The notes beneath the pieces are model-generated. The model ran no database searches. It saw nothing but the letters and a program-made list of their open reading frames with translations, and was not told where the DNA came from. From Liquidambar formosana (lineage: Eukaryota > Streptophyta > Magnoliopsida > Saxifragales > Altingiaceae): DNA of 64,000 bases. The translations under genes were made by a program, and so were the position numbers. The stretch lies in the NCBI GenBank assembly GCA_039720395.1, contig CM077831.1:19584982-19648981 (forward strand). Direction: 5' to 3'. Shown one piece after another: positions 11,200 to 22,500 of the stretch; position 1 is the first letter of the stretch, and each line of letters starts with the position of its first letter.

Positions 11200-11649
11200 C
11201 TCATTAAAATCCCCGCATAAGCACCGTGGATCTGATGATGAAGCTTTTATGGCTCTCAGAAAGTTTCATAGAGTAAGATTTGCAGCATCGTCATTTGGGG
11301 TGTATATGTTGCCAATTAAACACCGGAAGTTACCTTTCACAATCACGCCCATAATAAGTATAAATCTGACACCAACTATAACTTCGGATTCTCTAAATTC
11401 GTCGTGATCCCAGCATATACAAAGGTCCCCTGCTGCACCAGAAGCTTTAACCCATTCAAACTGAATATTATTATTTGCACCCCAAATTTGAGTATTACAC
11501 CGATGATCAACAACCTCCAACTTTGTTTCTCGAATACAGATCACACTGACCCATTTTTCGTTAAAAATACGCCGAATCACCTTTCTCTTTATATTAGATC
11601 CAAGAGCCCTAACATTCCACGAAAGAACATTCAACATGATGCAAAACAC
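11200..11649 (-). pseudogene. LINE ORF2 endonuclease (exo_endo_phos) N-terminal fragment
   Basis: The minus-strand frame opens MFCIMLNVLSWNVRALGS. It carries the endonuclease blocks LSWNVRALG (metal-binding Asn), CIRETKLE (catalytic Glu), a WDHDEF segment and GNIYTPN. After a frame break near 11266 the sequence still encodes CGDFNEV (about 11198-11222 in another frame). These are hallmarks of the apurinic-type endonuclease that nicks target DNA in plant LINEs. The C-terminal His of the SDHxP motif is lost through the internal deletion, so the enzyme is dead. Confidence 0.85.
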
Positions 11650-11672
11650 TCACAAACACCCAATCACAAAAT

Positions 11673-12030
11673 CTAATAATGTTTCCCGAATACTTCCCAG
11701 TCGTGATCCTCAAGCTCTGATGTCTTCTCTAGGATTTCGTGATCATTACCAAGGCTTCGAAAACCTGCCCGTTGAATCACACTCCAGGTGTCTTTAGCCA
11801 CTTGGAGAATTAGATGATTCCTATTTACAATACCATCATCTGAAATTGAGGCACTGTCTAAGAGAAGAATGATCATCAATTGACTCTTTGAAAGGTTTCT
11901 TACCTCTCTTCCTCACTGTTTTCTTCGATCTGAGGCACTTTTTCTTCCAACCTAGAATCTCTCCAAGTAGCTTCTTTTTCTTCCTAGCTGACTTAGCAAG
12001 AGCTTTGGATTTACGAAATCTCGGCTGCAT
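11673..12030 (-). pseudogene. LINE ORF1-side remnant with basic tract
   Basis: Upstream of ORF2 on the minus strand are two overlapping short frames. The distal one (12030-11836) is very basic (runs such as KSARKKKK and KKTVRKRGKKP), resembling a nuclear localisation or nucleic-acid binding region. The proximal one (11879-11673) has no recognisable motif. Order and strand fit a degraded ORF1 or ORF1-ORF2 linker. No DUF4283 or zinc knuckle is visible. Confidence 0.4.
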
Positions 12031-12356
12031 CCCAAAGCCACGCCGACTTCAAAAGAGGTGGAATCACACTGAAATTCTTGATTATCCTTGACTTAGCCTC
12101 CTTTGAGTGCTCTTCCATTCTCTGTAAAACCCTAGGCAGCTTTCCCATAGGAGGAGAACAGTAATGTCGGGCAGATCTTCATTTATTTGAGTGGGGAAAT
12201 GAAGGGACCTGGGGATTAGGCCCTAAGGACAGATGGAGAGGAGACAGCCCAGAAGAAGAGGGCCCAAATTAGTTAAGTTAATAATCATTTATTAGGAAGT
12301 TGGTTGTAATTTCTATTGAACTGCAATTATCTTACAACCCTAGCCCTAAACCCTAA

Positions 12357-12375
12357 GGCACCGTTTGGTTCGGGG
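12357..12375 (+). repeat. Left terminal inverted repeat of the Harbinger candidate
   Basis: Nineteen bases with the widespread plant Harbinger core 'tttggttcgggg', preceded by TAA. Pairs with 29244-29262. Confidence 0.8.
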
Positions 12376-12830
12376 GTATGATTCCCGGGAAAGGGGTTTC
12401 ATTCCCCTTTCCCCCGTTTGGCAGGCGCAGATTCCCAGGGAAATATCATTCCCGCTACCCCTCACATTCCCAACGAAAGCCAAAACTGATTCCCGATCGA
12501 AACGAGGGTTTGATTCCCGTCTCCTGGGAATGTGTTTTACAATAATTAGAAATTCCAAGCGTGCCCTTGCCTTCTTCAATGAATAAGTTCTTATTCCAGC
12601 CATGTCCCTTCCCTCACTATTATCACATCCCAAACCCTAGCTCACTCTTTCTCACAACGCACACGCAGCCGCCACAGCGTCGCCTTTTCATCTTCTCACC
12701 TGATTTCGCAGCAACCGCTTCCGTCGCACGTTCATCTTCTCACATTCTCGCACGTCTACACCGTGGTCGCTCACAACTTTGTTCGTCATCACCCTTTAGC
12801 CGTGATTCGTCAAGATCCGAGTAAGATCTG

Positions 12831-15219
12831 TTTAGGGAAATCACCCTTGTTAAGTTTGGTTTGTTAACTGTTTATAGGTCATGGAACAATTTTTGAAAAC
12901 CCTAATAAGTACTGTTTTGTGCACGATGTGTTACAAACCCTAATAAGTACAATTGGTAATATATATAATTCTATACCCTAAAATCGTCCAAGATGTGTTA
13001 CAAACTCCATTGATGATATTTAAATTTGGAATTTCTGTATTTTGTCAACAGCCGTAGGTAATGTGACACATTCTTGTTATTTTTTAATTTTTTTTTTCTT
13101 TACCTATTGATTTATGAAGCGTACGATAAGACATTGTTATTTTTTATTTAAGGTTGATTTGTTAACTGTTATAGGTCGTGGCCCTTTTTTAATTTGTTTA
13201 AATGAACTATTGAAAACCCTAAAAGTACTGTTTTGTGCATGAGATGGCATGACGATTGCTAATATATATAATTTTACACCCTAAAATCGTCCAAGATGTG
13301 TTAGAAACTCCATTGAGAAGATTTAAATTCGGAATTTCTGTATTTTTTCAACAGCCGTAGGTAATGTGACTCATTCTTGTTATTTTGTAAATTTTTTTTT
13401 TCCTTACCTATTGATTTATGAAGCTTACAATATGACATTGTTAATTTTTATGTAGTTTTATTGCTTTGCCTTTTGGTTCCAAAACTGAAGGTGTATAGTT
13501 ACATAATGCTAGAATTTCAATTGGTTTGAAGTTACAAATATTGTCTCAACACCATGAGGAATATGACATTGTTATTTTTTTTTGTAGTTTTATTGCTTTG
13601 CCTTTTGGTTCCAAAACTGAAGGTGTATAGTTGCATAATGCTAGAATTTCAACTGGTTTGAAGTTAGAAATATTAACAACTACTTATGGCAGTCATGATA
13701 TGTCGGTAGTTATTTTTCATTTGCTAGATGCTACATTTGTCATTTTCGCATGTTCATTTGATTTTTATATTTACAAATAAGCCATGTACCATTGATGTTT
13801 TTAACACTCCTGATTACTGAGTAATTTTAATAGTTGTTATTTTATAGTTTCTTTGACTTTTACTTCCATGAATTTTAGGTTAAAGGCATGTTGTTAAAAC
13901 TTACAATTGTTAGAAATACACAATACTTGTGATATAAAGTTCCATTGAATTATTTCATACAAGATATTTACATTACCATAGTGACAAAAAACTAAAATGA
14001 GTGTATTATTGTTTACCCTCAAATTAGTTCAGGGTGTTACAATATGAATTTGAAAACCTCAATGGAATTATTCATTAAGGCTCTATTTGGTTCGCGGAAA
14101 TTTCAAGGGAACGCAAAAAGAAGGGGAAAAAAATGTAACGAAAAAAAAAAGGTAAAAAAAATATAGTAAGTTATCTTGTGTTTGGTTATCTAGGGAAAAA
14201 TAAGAATAACGAAATATAAGAGAATTCATGAATGAATCCAATACTATTTTAAGTGAAAAATTCAGAATAAATAATTCAACATGATAGATAGCTCAACTCC
14301 TAAGCACCAAGGCCTTTTTGATTAGCTAAAAATCTAAAAATATTGAAGTATCACCCCTCTCAAACATTAAAATTATGAAAATTTTAATGTTTAAAGGGAT
14401 AATTTTGAGCACAACGTTTACCCAAAATATTAAAGTTACACAAAAATAATAATAAATAAATACATATATATAGAAAAATGAACAATTACAATGAAACGAT
14501 TGAAGGTTAAAATGAACAATACATATATATAGAAAAAATTAATTGAATTATTTTTATGTCTAATGAGTTCATGGTGGTAGAATATGCATCTGCAATTACA
14601 ATGAAAATTTATGAGAAGTAAAGAGCGAGCAAATAATTAAAGAAATGTATTTTAAACAAATTGACTATCTCAATTATCTAAAGCAACATATAGTACTAGA
14701 CAATTAGTTCCAAATATATAATCAAATCTCAACGTAATGAATAAAAAGTAGTTTCCATTCTAAATTTTGTTGGGGAAAACATTAAAAATTAAAAAGGAAA
14801 GAAGCCAACTAACAACCAGATAATTATCACATATATGAATTCATATAACCCAATGAAAAACCCCTAAAATGAAACTCCACAAATTAAATTCATGTGATAT
14901 ATTTGATTGAATTAGACAATATTCTTACTATCATTGACGTGTTTTGTTTTGCTGTTTGTCGTGCTTATGGCAAATTTTGGGGAGGGATTTTTCATTTTGG
15001 TTTATGCCACCTTCTGTATTATGTATTTAGCCCTTGTACACATCTAATGCAAACAGATATGGTATATTCAGTGCCATGTAATTACTTATATGATACGGTT
15101 ATTAAATGATTGTATCGATTGGGTTCAAATATATATACTTTCAAAGATATATACTTTTACTAAGGATTATTTAGTGACACCGTGTTTATCCACCGCGTGT
15201 CTCAGTGATTGATATACAG
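12831..15219 (+). other. Leader region of the Harbinger candidate: probable 5' UTR intron with two tandem duplications
   Basis: A donor-like site (ccga|gtaagat, 12831) and an acceptor (tatacag|, 15219) just before the transposase ATG suggest one long 5' UTR intron. Inside it, about 303 bp are tandemly duplicated (12840-13140 and 13145-13450, for example 'ctaaaatcgtccaag' at 12978 and 13281). A further ~132-bp unit is also duplicated (about 13434-13560 and 13566-13690, 'tgtagttttattgcttt' at 13451 and 13583). From 13700 to 15200 the sequence is AT-rich with no gene. A Harbinger-like terminus, 'ggctctatttggttcgcgg' after TAA at about 14079, has no partner that I can find. Confidence 0.55.
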
Positions 15220-15221
15220 AT

Positions 15222-16676
15222 ATGGCTAGACTGATGGTGTCGAAGAAGAAAGAAATTAGGTCTATCCTGGAAAGTATTCGCTCCCTACTGAATGTTATTT
15301 CCTTATTCCATATGTGGTTATACTTACTCCTTGGTAAACATTACGAAGACCATGTATTGAAGTCCGAATCTTACTTTACACATGACTCTCGGATGTTGAA
15401 CCTTCATAATATCATATTTCACAATGACACAACGTGCATAAGTCAACTACGTATGAATAGGTATACATTTTTCAAGTTGTGCGGTATGCTTCGCACCATA
15501 GGGAAGTTAAAAGACACTAGACACGTAACAGTGGAGGAGATAACTGCATTGTTTGTCCACATTCTTGCTCACCATGTGAAGAATAGAGTGATAATTAATA
15601 GATTCATGCGTTCCGGTGAGACAATAAGTAGACATTTCAATGAAGTTTTGAAGGGAGTTATCCGGTTGCAAAGTCATTTGCTCAAACAACCAGAAGCTGT
15701 CACAGAGACCTCCACCGATCCAAAGTGGAAATGGTTTAAGGTATATATAGAAGAAACACTAAAATTCCCCTATTTTAAAGAAATAATTTCATTTAAACAA
15801 GCCTATTTGAACAATACAATATATGTTAATTACTATTAACCTTGGTAGTAATTGTTAATTTACTTGGTTTTTTATTCGACATTTTTTTGACCCTTCTATT
15901 GTAGAACTGTTTGGGAGCTTTAGATGGGACCTACATTAGAATAAATGTGCCTGAGGTTGACAAACCTCGGTACCGAACAAGAAAAAATGATATTGCAACA
16001 AATGTGTTGGGAGTATGCTCCTAAGACATGCAATTCACTTTTGTTCTACCAGGTTGGGAAGGTTCTGCAGCTGATTCTCGGGTACTACGAGATGCTGTTA
16101 GTAGAAGACATGGTCTTAAGGTCCCTCGTGGTACGTTATATTCGATTTTGGAATATAAACAATGAAGTTCATAACTTACTCTATAAAAATCCTAATAGAC
16201 TTTATTTTTTTTTTTTTTGGTTATTAGGTTTTTATTATCTTGTTGATGCTGGATATCCCAATGGAGAGGGATTTCTTGCCCCATATAGAGGGCAGCGGTA
16301 TCACTTGAATGATTGGAGGACCGGTTACCAACCTACCACTCCCCAAGAGTTTTTCAACATGAAACATTCAAGTGCTAGGAATGTTATAGAAAGATGCTTT
16401 GGGCTTCTTAAGCGGAGGTGGGCTATTCTAAGGAGTCCTTCGTTTTATCCCGTGCAAACCCATAACCGGATCATTCTTGCTTGTGTTCTCTTACACAACC
16501 ATATCACCAGAGAGATGCCGACAGACCCATTCAGAGAGCTCCCTTTTACTGAAAATTTTATTCACCCGCAAGGGGAGCCACTTGAATACGTTGATGCATC
16601 GGACCAATGGCAAACGTGGAGGGATACAATGGCGACTGAAATGTTCAATGAGTGGCGAGCATCAAGAAATGCATAA
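15222..16676 (+). pseudogene. PIF/Harbinger DDE transposase (HARBI1-like), one premature stop
   Basis: Exons 15222-15740, 15905-16130 and 16228-16676 (GT-AG introns of 164 and 97 bp) join in frame to 397 codons, the normal size for the family. Exon 1 holds the N-terminal helical region (LAHHVKNR...RSGETISRHF) characteristic of plant HARBI1-like nucleases. The DDE catalytic set is present: D180 in GALDGTY, D230 in GSAADSRVLRDA, and E303 in NVIERCFGLLKRRW, followed by the conserved LLHNHI tail. One in-frame TAA at 16022-16024 (residue 213, in VCS*DMQF) looks like a single CAA-to-TAA change. The gene is therefore probably dead, though only recently so. It would cut and join the element ends. The ATG at 15222 follows a splice acceptor. 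The Myb gene lies 277 bp downstream in the same orientation. Confidence 0.9.
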
Positions 16677-16953
16677 CTTAGACTTGTAACCGAGTTGTTT
16701 TTTATTTTATTTGTTATTGGACAATTATCCTTTTTAGGGTTGGATGTGAACTTATGTGTACTATAACTCATTTATTAATTGGTGTTATGTAATTGAGAAT
16801 TTTAGTATGTGCAAATTTTATATGATTTTACATCAGGTATGCATGTTATTAGACTGCATATTCTAGGCATGATGTTTAGTTGTTTCATTTATTATGTGAC
16901 TATATAATAATTGCAATGCATATGCTCTATTTCGTATTGCACATATATATAGG

Positions 16954-17953
16954 ATGGCAACTACAAGTGTGGATAAGGATTCTACAGCCAGTACAGCACC
17001 TCGCGTTGGAAAGCATCAGTGGACACCCAGTGAGGATGCAAAATTAGTAGAGAGTTTGTATGAACTCTACACAATGGGTACGTGGAAGTGTGATACCGGC
17101 TTCAAATCCGGTTACTTGGTTCAACTTGAAAAGATGTTGGCCACAAAAATTCCGGCTGCTGGTCTTAGAGCTTGTCCCCACATTGAATCTCGGGTCAAGA
17201 CTCTAAAGAAACAAGCAATGGCAATTGCTGATATGTTCCAATCGGGTAGTGGATTCTCTTGGAATGACGTAGACAAGATGGTAGAAGCTGAAAAGATAGT
17301 GTACGATACATGGGTCAAGGTAATGCTCTATGTGTGTGTACATTTATAGGTTTATAAATTTATTTAATTACATCCTAATTGATAATATGTAACATATGTA
17401 GACTCATCCTGCTGCAAAAGGTTTATTTCGTAAGCCTTTCCCTCATTATGACACATTGATAGAGATTTTTGGGAAGGACCGCGCAAATGGTTTGGGCGCT
17501 ACAACCCCGGCTGCAGAGGAGGAGGCAATAGAGGCAGGTGCTGCTAATGATTTCAATGGGACTACTCAGTTTGAAGATGGTCTTGAGGGCATTGAGGTGT
17601 CTAGTACTCAACCCCAACCATCACAGTCGGGGATGTCGCTAGGAAAGCGTAAGAGCAGCGATGTGTGGACACGTACAATGATGGATGTGTCAACATCTAT
17701 GAAGACGCTAGTTGACGGAACCATGGTCTATCTTGAGAAGATAGGCAATGCCATTAGCGAGGAGAGTATTCTGACCAAACAGATTTCTGAGGAGGTTCAG
17801 AAAATTGAAGGATTGAGTTTGCTGGACGTACTTAAGGTTGGAAAAGACATTAGTAAGGACTTATATATGTCCAATGTGTTCTTGTCTCTACCTGATGCTA
17901 AGCGGAAGGAAATGGTGTCTGAGCTGCTTAGAGGACGTAACCCGACTAATTGA
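16954..17953 (+). CDS. Harbinger Myb/SANT-like DNA-binding protein (Myb_DNA-bind_3 type)
   Basis: Exons 16954-17319 and 17402-17953 (82-bp intron, aag|gtaatg ... tgtag|act) give an intact 305-residue protein. Residues ~21-115 form a Myb/SANT-like domain of the plant L10-interacting/At2g29880-like type: HQWTPSEDAKLVESLYELYT, the IESRVKTLKKQ helix, and W/F spacing through SGFSWND. The TWVKTHPAAKGLFRKPFPHYD block, universal in these proteins, spans the splice junction. The acidic and serine-rich middle is followed by a helical C-terminus (residues ~230-300). In PIF/Harbinger elements this second protein is known to bind the element ends and help the transposase reach the nucleus and the DNA. The frame is intact, unlike the adjacent transposase. 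Confidence 0.92.
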
Positions 17954-18399
17954 ATTATTTTGTGGTATTACTTCTGAAGCTTCATTTTGTGGAGGTAGTT
18001 GATGGAATTTTTTGTCATGTTTGCAATTAAACATGTAATATTTTTTGTATATTTATTGGACATGTCTTCTAGATATATAGGAAGTTCTATAGCTTTAGAC
18101 TCAAGTAGCCAACTACAAAAGGCAATCACCAATTTGGATATGTTTTCTATATTTCTCGGATATGTCTGTCCGATATGTGTTTTGGATATCTTGGAACTTC
18201 TACAGATTTAACACTCAACTAGCCAACTACATAAGTTATGGGTAGTTGGATATGTTTTGTATATTTATCGGATATGTTGGAGTTTATGTATTTTGGATAT
18301 GTTGGTACTTGTACAAATTTACACTCAACTACACTCAATTCTAAGTGGCTATATTTGTAGGGCTGAGAGTTGTATAATGGCAGGTGTTGAAATAGCGAC

Positions 18400-19460
18400 T
18401 AACACCTTCTAATGACCATTATTGCATGGCAATGGATTATATGAGGTGAAAAGGAAAAAAATTTAGCCACCTACACCCACTATTACTTGGCTATTTTCCA
18501 CAGCAGTGGGTTATATGATGGGCAAAAAAAAAATTTTAAGAAAATATAGCTTTCCTATTTACTTGGCTATTTTGCTTGGCAGTGGGTGGTTTATATGGTG
18601 GGGAAAAAAAATACCCAACTATACCCACTTGTAGTTGCCTATTTTCCGGGTCAGTGGGCTATAGCATGTGGAAAATGAAATATAGCCAACTATACACTTT
18701 TTTAGTTGGCTATTTTGCCTCCCAGTGGGTTATTGGACGTGGGAAAAAAAATTTAGGCAACTATTCCCACATTTATTTTGCTATTTGGCGTGGCAGTGGG
18801 TTATATAATGTGGGAAAAAAAAATTTAGCCAACTATACACATATTTAGTTGGCTATTTTGCCTGCCAGTGGGTTATATAATGGGGAAAAAATTTTTAGCC
18901 AACTATACACATTTGTAGTTGGCTATTTTGCCTGCCAGTGGGTTATATGATGGGGAAAAAAAATGTAGCCAACTATACACATATTTAGTTGGCTATTTTG
19001 CCTGCCAGTAGGTTAAATAATGGGGAAAAAATTTTTAGCCAACTACACACATTTTTAGTTGGCTGTTTTGCATGGCAGTGGGTTATATAATAGGGAAAAA
19101 TAATATAGCCAACTATACACATTCATAGTTGGCTATTTTACCTGCCAGTGGGTTTTATGATGGGAAAAAAAAATTTAGCCAACTATACACATTTTTAGTT
19201 GGCTATTTTGCCTGCCAGTAGGTTATAAGATGGGAAAAACAAATATAGCCAACTATACACATTTGTAGTTGGCTATTTTGCCTGCCAGTAGGTTATAAGA
19301 TGGGAAAAAAAAATATAGCCAACTATACACATTTGTAGTTGGCTATTTTGACTACCAGTGGGTTTTATATGGGGAAAAAAATAAATAGCCAACTATTCTC
19401 ACTTGTAGTTGGCTATTTTGCGTGGCAGTGGGTTATATCATGTAAAAAAAAAGAAAATTA
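18400..19460 (+). repeat. Hairpin minisatellite array A (about 15 units of 70 bp)
   Basis: The units read TAGTTGGCTATTTTGCC..CAGTGGGTTATAT.ATGGGGAAAAAA..TTTAGCCAACTATACACATTT. The period is exactly 70 bp from 18847 to 19337 and less regular at both ends. Each TAGCCAACTA is followed 10-12 nt later by its reverse complement TAGTTGGCTA, so every unit can form a 10-bp stem. Isolated half-motifs already appear in the Myb 3' flank (about 18107 and 18219). The same unit occurs in inverted orientation in array B at 26672-27222. Confidence 0.95.
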
Positions 19461-19699
19461 GGCAACTCGGTTGGAATATAAAATCCGAAAACATAAAAAT
19501 TAGTCAACTATAACTATAAAATAGTCGATTAAATACCCAGATCACATTAAAGAAGCATTTATAAAAGATTTGGGTCACACGTTAAATAGGAATTTTTTAA
19601 TTTGGTATTTCGCGGGTTCTGCAACAACTTATTTACACATAACCCAACTCGTTATAAACATACAACCTCTACATATTCCCCATCCCACAAACCCCACTT

Positions 19700-19930
19700 T
19701 CATCCCCCATCCTTCACACCCATCGTTCCCCCTACCGTCGCCTCCTTCCCCCATTCCCCCTATCGTCGCCTCCATCCCCCACTTCCCCATACCGTCGCCT
19801 CCCTCTCCCAGTTCCCCATCCCGTCGACTCCCTCCCCCACTTCCCCCAACCGTCGGCTCTCTCCCCCACTTCTACCTACTGTCACCTCCCTCCCTCACTT
19901 CCCCCTACCGTCGCCTCCCTCCCCCTCACC
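19700..19930 (+). repeat. C-rich minisatellite in the leader of the 522-aa gene
   Basis: Tandem imperfect units of the type 'ccccctaccgtcgcctcc' alternate with 'ctcccccacttcccc', with almost no G on the plus strand. They lie directly before the ATG at 20040 and read as proline-rich in all three forward frames, so the long upstream extension of the open frame is probably not coding. Confidence 0.8.
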
Positions 19931-20039
19931 CCGCCACACTTCTTATCAGCCTCATCTCCCCATCACCATCCCCATCAACACATCAATCCCCCTTTCGTAC
20001 CCATCCATAGCAGGTTGTACCACAACCCCCATCGCCCCT

Positions 20040-21608
20040 ATGACTCGACGAAGTGAGAAATTACTTCAAGCTTCGATGGACGCCGCGTCGGGGAGTAGAA
20101 GCAAGAAAGATAAAGGGAAACAACCAAGGGTTGAAGGAGATGCACAAGAGAAACGCAGTCAACCACAACCACCGGGTTCAAAACAGAAGAAGAGCAAACC
20201 CACATCTGTGCAGAATTCGAGTGATGCGGATTTGTTCTTCAATGATGAAATGCGGCGCAGGTATAATTTGTTCTTCAAAGATCGAAGCATTCAATTTGGG
20301 AGATGTGTTGACTTCAATTTCTTCACCAACAATGGGTTTAGGATCGGGACGTTGTTTCGCGGCATTGGGTGGTTTGATTTTCTCAACCGACATAATGTCA
20401 TGTACCCTCGATTGGTACGTTGTTTTTATGCGCACTTGAATTTCAATGACAACACTAAGGAAGTCACATCATACGTAAACGGTATACATATTTCTTTAAA
20501 TTGCACCACATTGAACCATCTTCTTGGGGTACCCCAGTTTGATACTTTCCAAGCATTCCACACCCATAATTGGCCTGATTTTCCTGAATTTGCCAAGGAG
20601 AATGCAATTCGAGAGATGTGCTTGTCAAATAACATAAGTACAAGGAAGCCACCTAAGTACTGTGAGTTGAATGTGGAGGCACGAATACTGCATAACATCA
20701 TCTCTTATTGTATACTCCCGCGCGTAGGCAGTATGGGACATGTGGGTTATTTTGATGTTTTTATTATGTGGTGCATAATGCATGGCAAGAGAATTAATCT
20801 TGCATGGCTCATTATACACCACATGTCGTATTGCGCGGAAAGGAAGGGAGTGCTACCATATGGGATGATGCTCACATCAATATTTGAGCATTTCAATGTG
20901 CCACTTGACCATGAGGAAGATGTGATCGTTCCAAGGCCAACGGATATATATACCGCGGCCACATTGAAACGTATGGGTTTTGCGTTGGACGCCAACAATG
21001 AATGGGTGGTAGCCGGCATTGAAGATGAACCGAACGATCCACCAACTGCTACACAAACAGCCCCACCTATAGACCATTCAGCAGCTGCTCAAATCACTGA
21101 TGAAGCACGGACTCCATCCCATGGTCTCCCAATTCATTCATCAACTGAGCACCAACATGCACCCGGATTTCAAGCACTTATGGATGCTATAGCAAGTGTT
21201 GGAAAGGTAGTTGAGAAAGGGTTAGCTGATGTTAATGGTCGGTTGGGAGTGTTGGAGGATCGAGTGTCGAGTATGAATGGTCGGGTGTTGAGTGTAGAGA
21301 ATCGGGTGATGGGTATGGCGATGAATTTGGATACTGTGGCAGAAGATGTGCATCTCATGAACTTTTATGGAGGGGAGGTTTACAATGCTGCTCGGGTGAT
21401 GAGTCAAGCATTTGAAACATGGCATGGTAGAGGTAGAGCTCCACCAGCTCCACCAGCCGATGCGGCCCCACAAGCCCCCCCACCACATGCGAGGCCATAT
21501 CAGACTACTTTCGCACCCGTATTTCCCGAGGGATACCACCCTCCACCACCATCGGGAAGCAAGAAACCATGGGATGATGATGCTGGTCCTTCTACTGCTC
21601 CTATATGA
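20040..21608 (+). CDS. Putative plant transposon protein (PTP-domain), 522 aa
   Basis: A single open frame. The frame is open back to 19602, but that part is the C-rich minisatellite, so I place the start at 20040 (MTRRSEKLLQ). Residues ~1-60 are basic and polar with KK-rich, NLS-like tracts. Residues ~62-290 match what I know of the 'putative plant transposon protein' domain: FFNDEMRRRYNLFFKDRSI, a LFRGIGWFDFL block, the FYAHLNF..NTKEVTSYVNG segment, LLGVPQFDTF, and a C-terminal RINLAWLIIHHM..C block. Residues ~395-435 look coiled-coil (GRLGVLEDRVSSMNGRVLSV). The C-terminus is proline-rich. The biochemical function of this domain is not known to me. The gene stands between the two inverted hairpin arrays. 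The intact frame argues that it is young or under selection. Confidence 0.8.
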   Translation: MTRRSEKLLQASMDAASGSRSKKDKGKQPRVEGDAQEKRSQPQPPGSKQKKSKPTSVQNSSDADLFFNDEMRRRYNLFFKDRSIQFGRCVDFNFFTNNGFRIGTLFRGIGWFDFLNRHNVMYPRLVRCFYAHLNFNDNTKEVTSYVNGIHISLNCTTLNHLLGVPQFDTFQAFHTHNWPDFPEFAKENAIREMCLSNNISTRKPPKYCELNVEARILHNIISYCILPRVGSMGHVGYFDVFIMWCIMHGKRINLAWLIIHHMSYCAERKGVLPYGMMLTSIFEHFNVPLDHEEDVIVPRPTDIYTAATLKRMGFALDANNEWVVAGIEDEPNDPPTATQTAPPIDHSAAAQITDEARTPSHGLPIHSSTEHQHAPGFQALMDAIASVGKVVEKGLADVNGRLGVLEDRVSSMNGRVLSVENRVMGMAMNLDTVAEDVHLMNFYGGEVYNAARVMSQAFETWHGRGRAPPAPPADAAPQAPPPHARPYQTTFAPVFPEGYHPPPPSGSKKPWDDDAGPSTAPI

Positions 21609-22500
21609 TGTAGTTGACCATTATGTAGTTTAGTATGTTTTGAACATGTACATGTGTTTTTGGATTTTTTGGATACATGGGAGCTTGGGAAGATAGAAGC
21701 ATTGTATGTGCTGGTGTTAGTTATTTTTTGGGTAGTTGCATAGTATGACTTCTTATATGTATGGAGAAGACATCTTTAAATTAAATGAGTACACATTTTT
21801 ATAAGTTATACATTTGTATTGTTATTCGGTGTTGGTGCTCATACTTCACATTCTGTTGCTATTATTTTTATGTACTAATATATAATATGTTATGGTTATT
21901 TGGTTTTCAGTGTTATATGAAAGAAATAATGGAAAGAAAATAGAGTTATATTTTATTTTTAAAAAACTTTGTCCCGACCTTTATATACTTAAAGGTGGGT
22001 GAACATTGTTTTGGGCTTATGTCTGGCTTGCGTATGTGCTAACAAATAATTGAAAAAATTGATATATTTTTGCCGACTATGACAATGGTATCTGTTATTT
22101 AGGAAAGCTTGTGTTATCTTCTTATAATTTACATCAGGGCTGTGTATGTCTATTTAGGCCTAATTCTTAGTAGACATATAGGTAATAACTTGAGAAGTTA
22201 TATCTGAATATGATTACTTCATGTATAGAGATATGCAATGATATGCAGTAAATGTTTATTTTTATCTGTGATTAGGTAGAACCTCATGTGTAGTGGGAAT
22301 GTCACAACTTGTAAGTTGTAACTGACATGGAAGCTGTTATCCATAGGCAGCTACTTTTTTGTTGGTCTAGCTAATTTTTCTAGGGTGAGGTTTTATGCCC
22401 TCTATGTGTGTGTGTGTGTGATTTGGTTTTTTTTATATCCTCTGCATGTTCACTTTGATACTGCCTAATATCATTTCTCAATAAAATTCTACACTTACTA
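21609..22500. other. Non-coding 3' flank of the 522-aa gene
   Basis: AT-rich with no recognisable gene or repeat; a short (TG)n lies near 22404. Confidence 0.5.

Larger units (their letters stand above)
10831..12290 (-). mobile_element. Internally deleted LINE, minus strand
   Basis: A T run at about 10831-10850 is the poly(A) tail of a minus-strand LINE. About 350 bp of T- and G-rich 3' UTR follow on the minus strand (10854-11200). These join directly to the GDFNE block of the endonuclease domain (about 11195-11225), then the start of ORF2 (11649) and ORF1-like remnants (to about 12110). The rest of the endonuclease, the whole reverse transcriptase and the RNase H region are missing. Such 5'-plus-3' joins arise by deletion or template jumping. 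The 5' boundary is approximate. Confidence 0.75.

Noticed and set aside
14079..14110. Second Harbinger-like terminus (TAA + ggctctatttggttcgcgg)
   Set aside because: No inverted partner or second TAA found; could be a MITE remnant, too weak to call.
18400..19460. CRISPR-like appearance of regular repeats
   Set aside because: A eukaryotic minisatellite: the whole 70-bp unit is repeated with no unique spacers.
19602..20039. N-terminal 146-residue extension of the PTP open frame
   Set aside because: It is the C-rich minisatellite, open and proline-rich in more than one frame; the first non-repeat ATG at 20040 is the better start.
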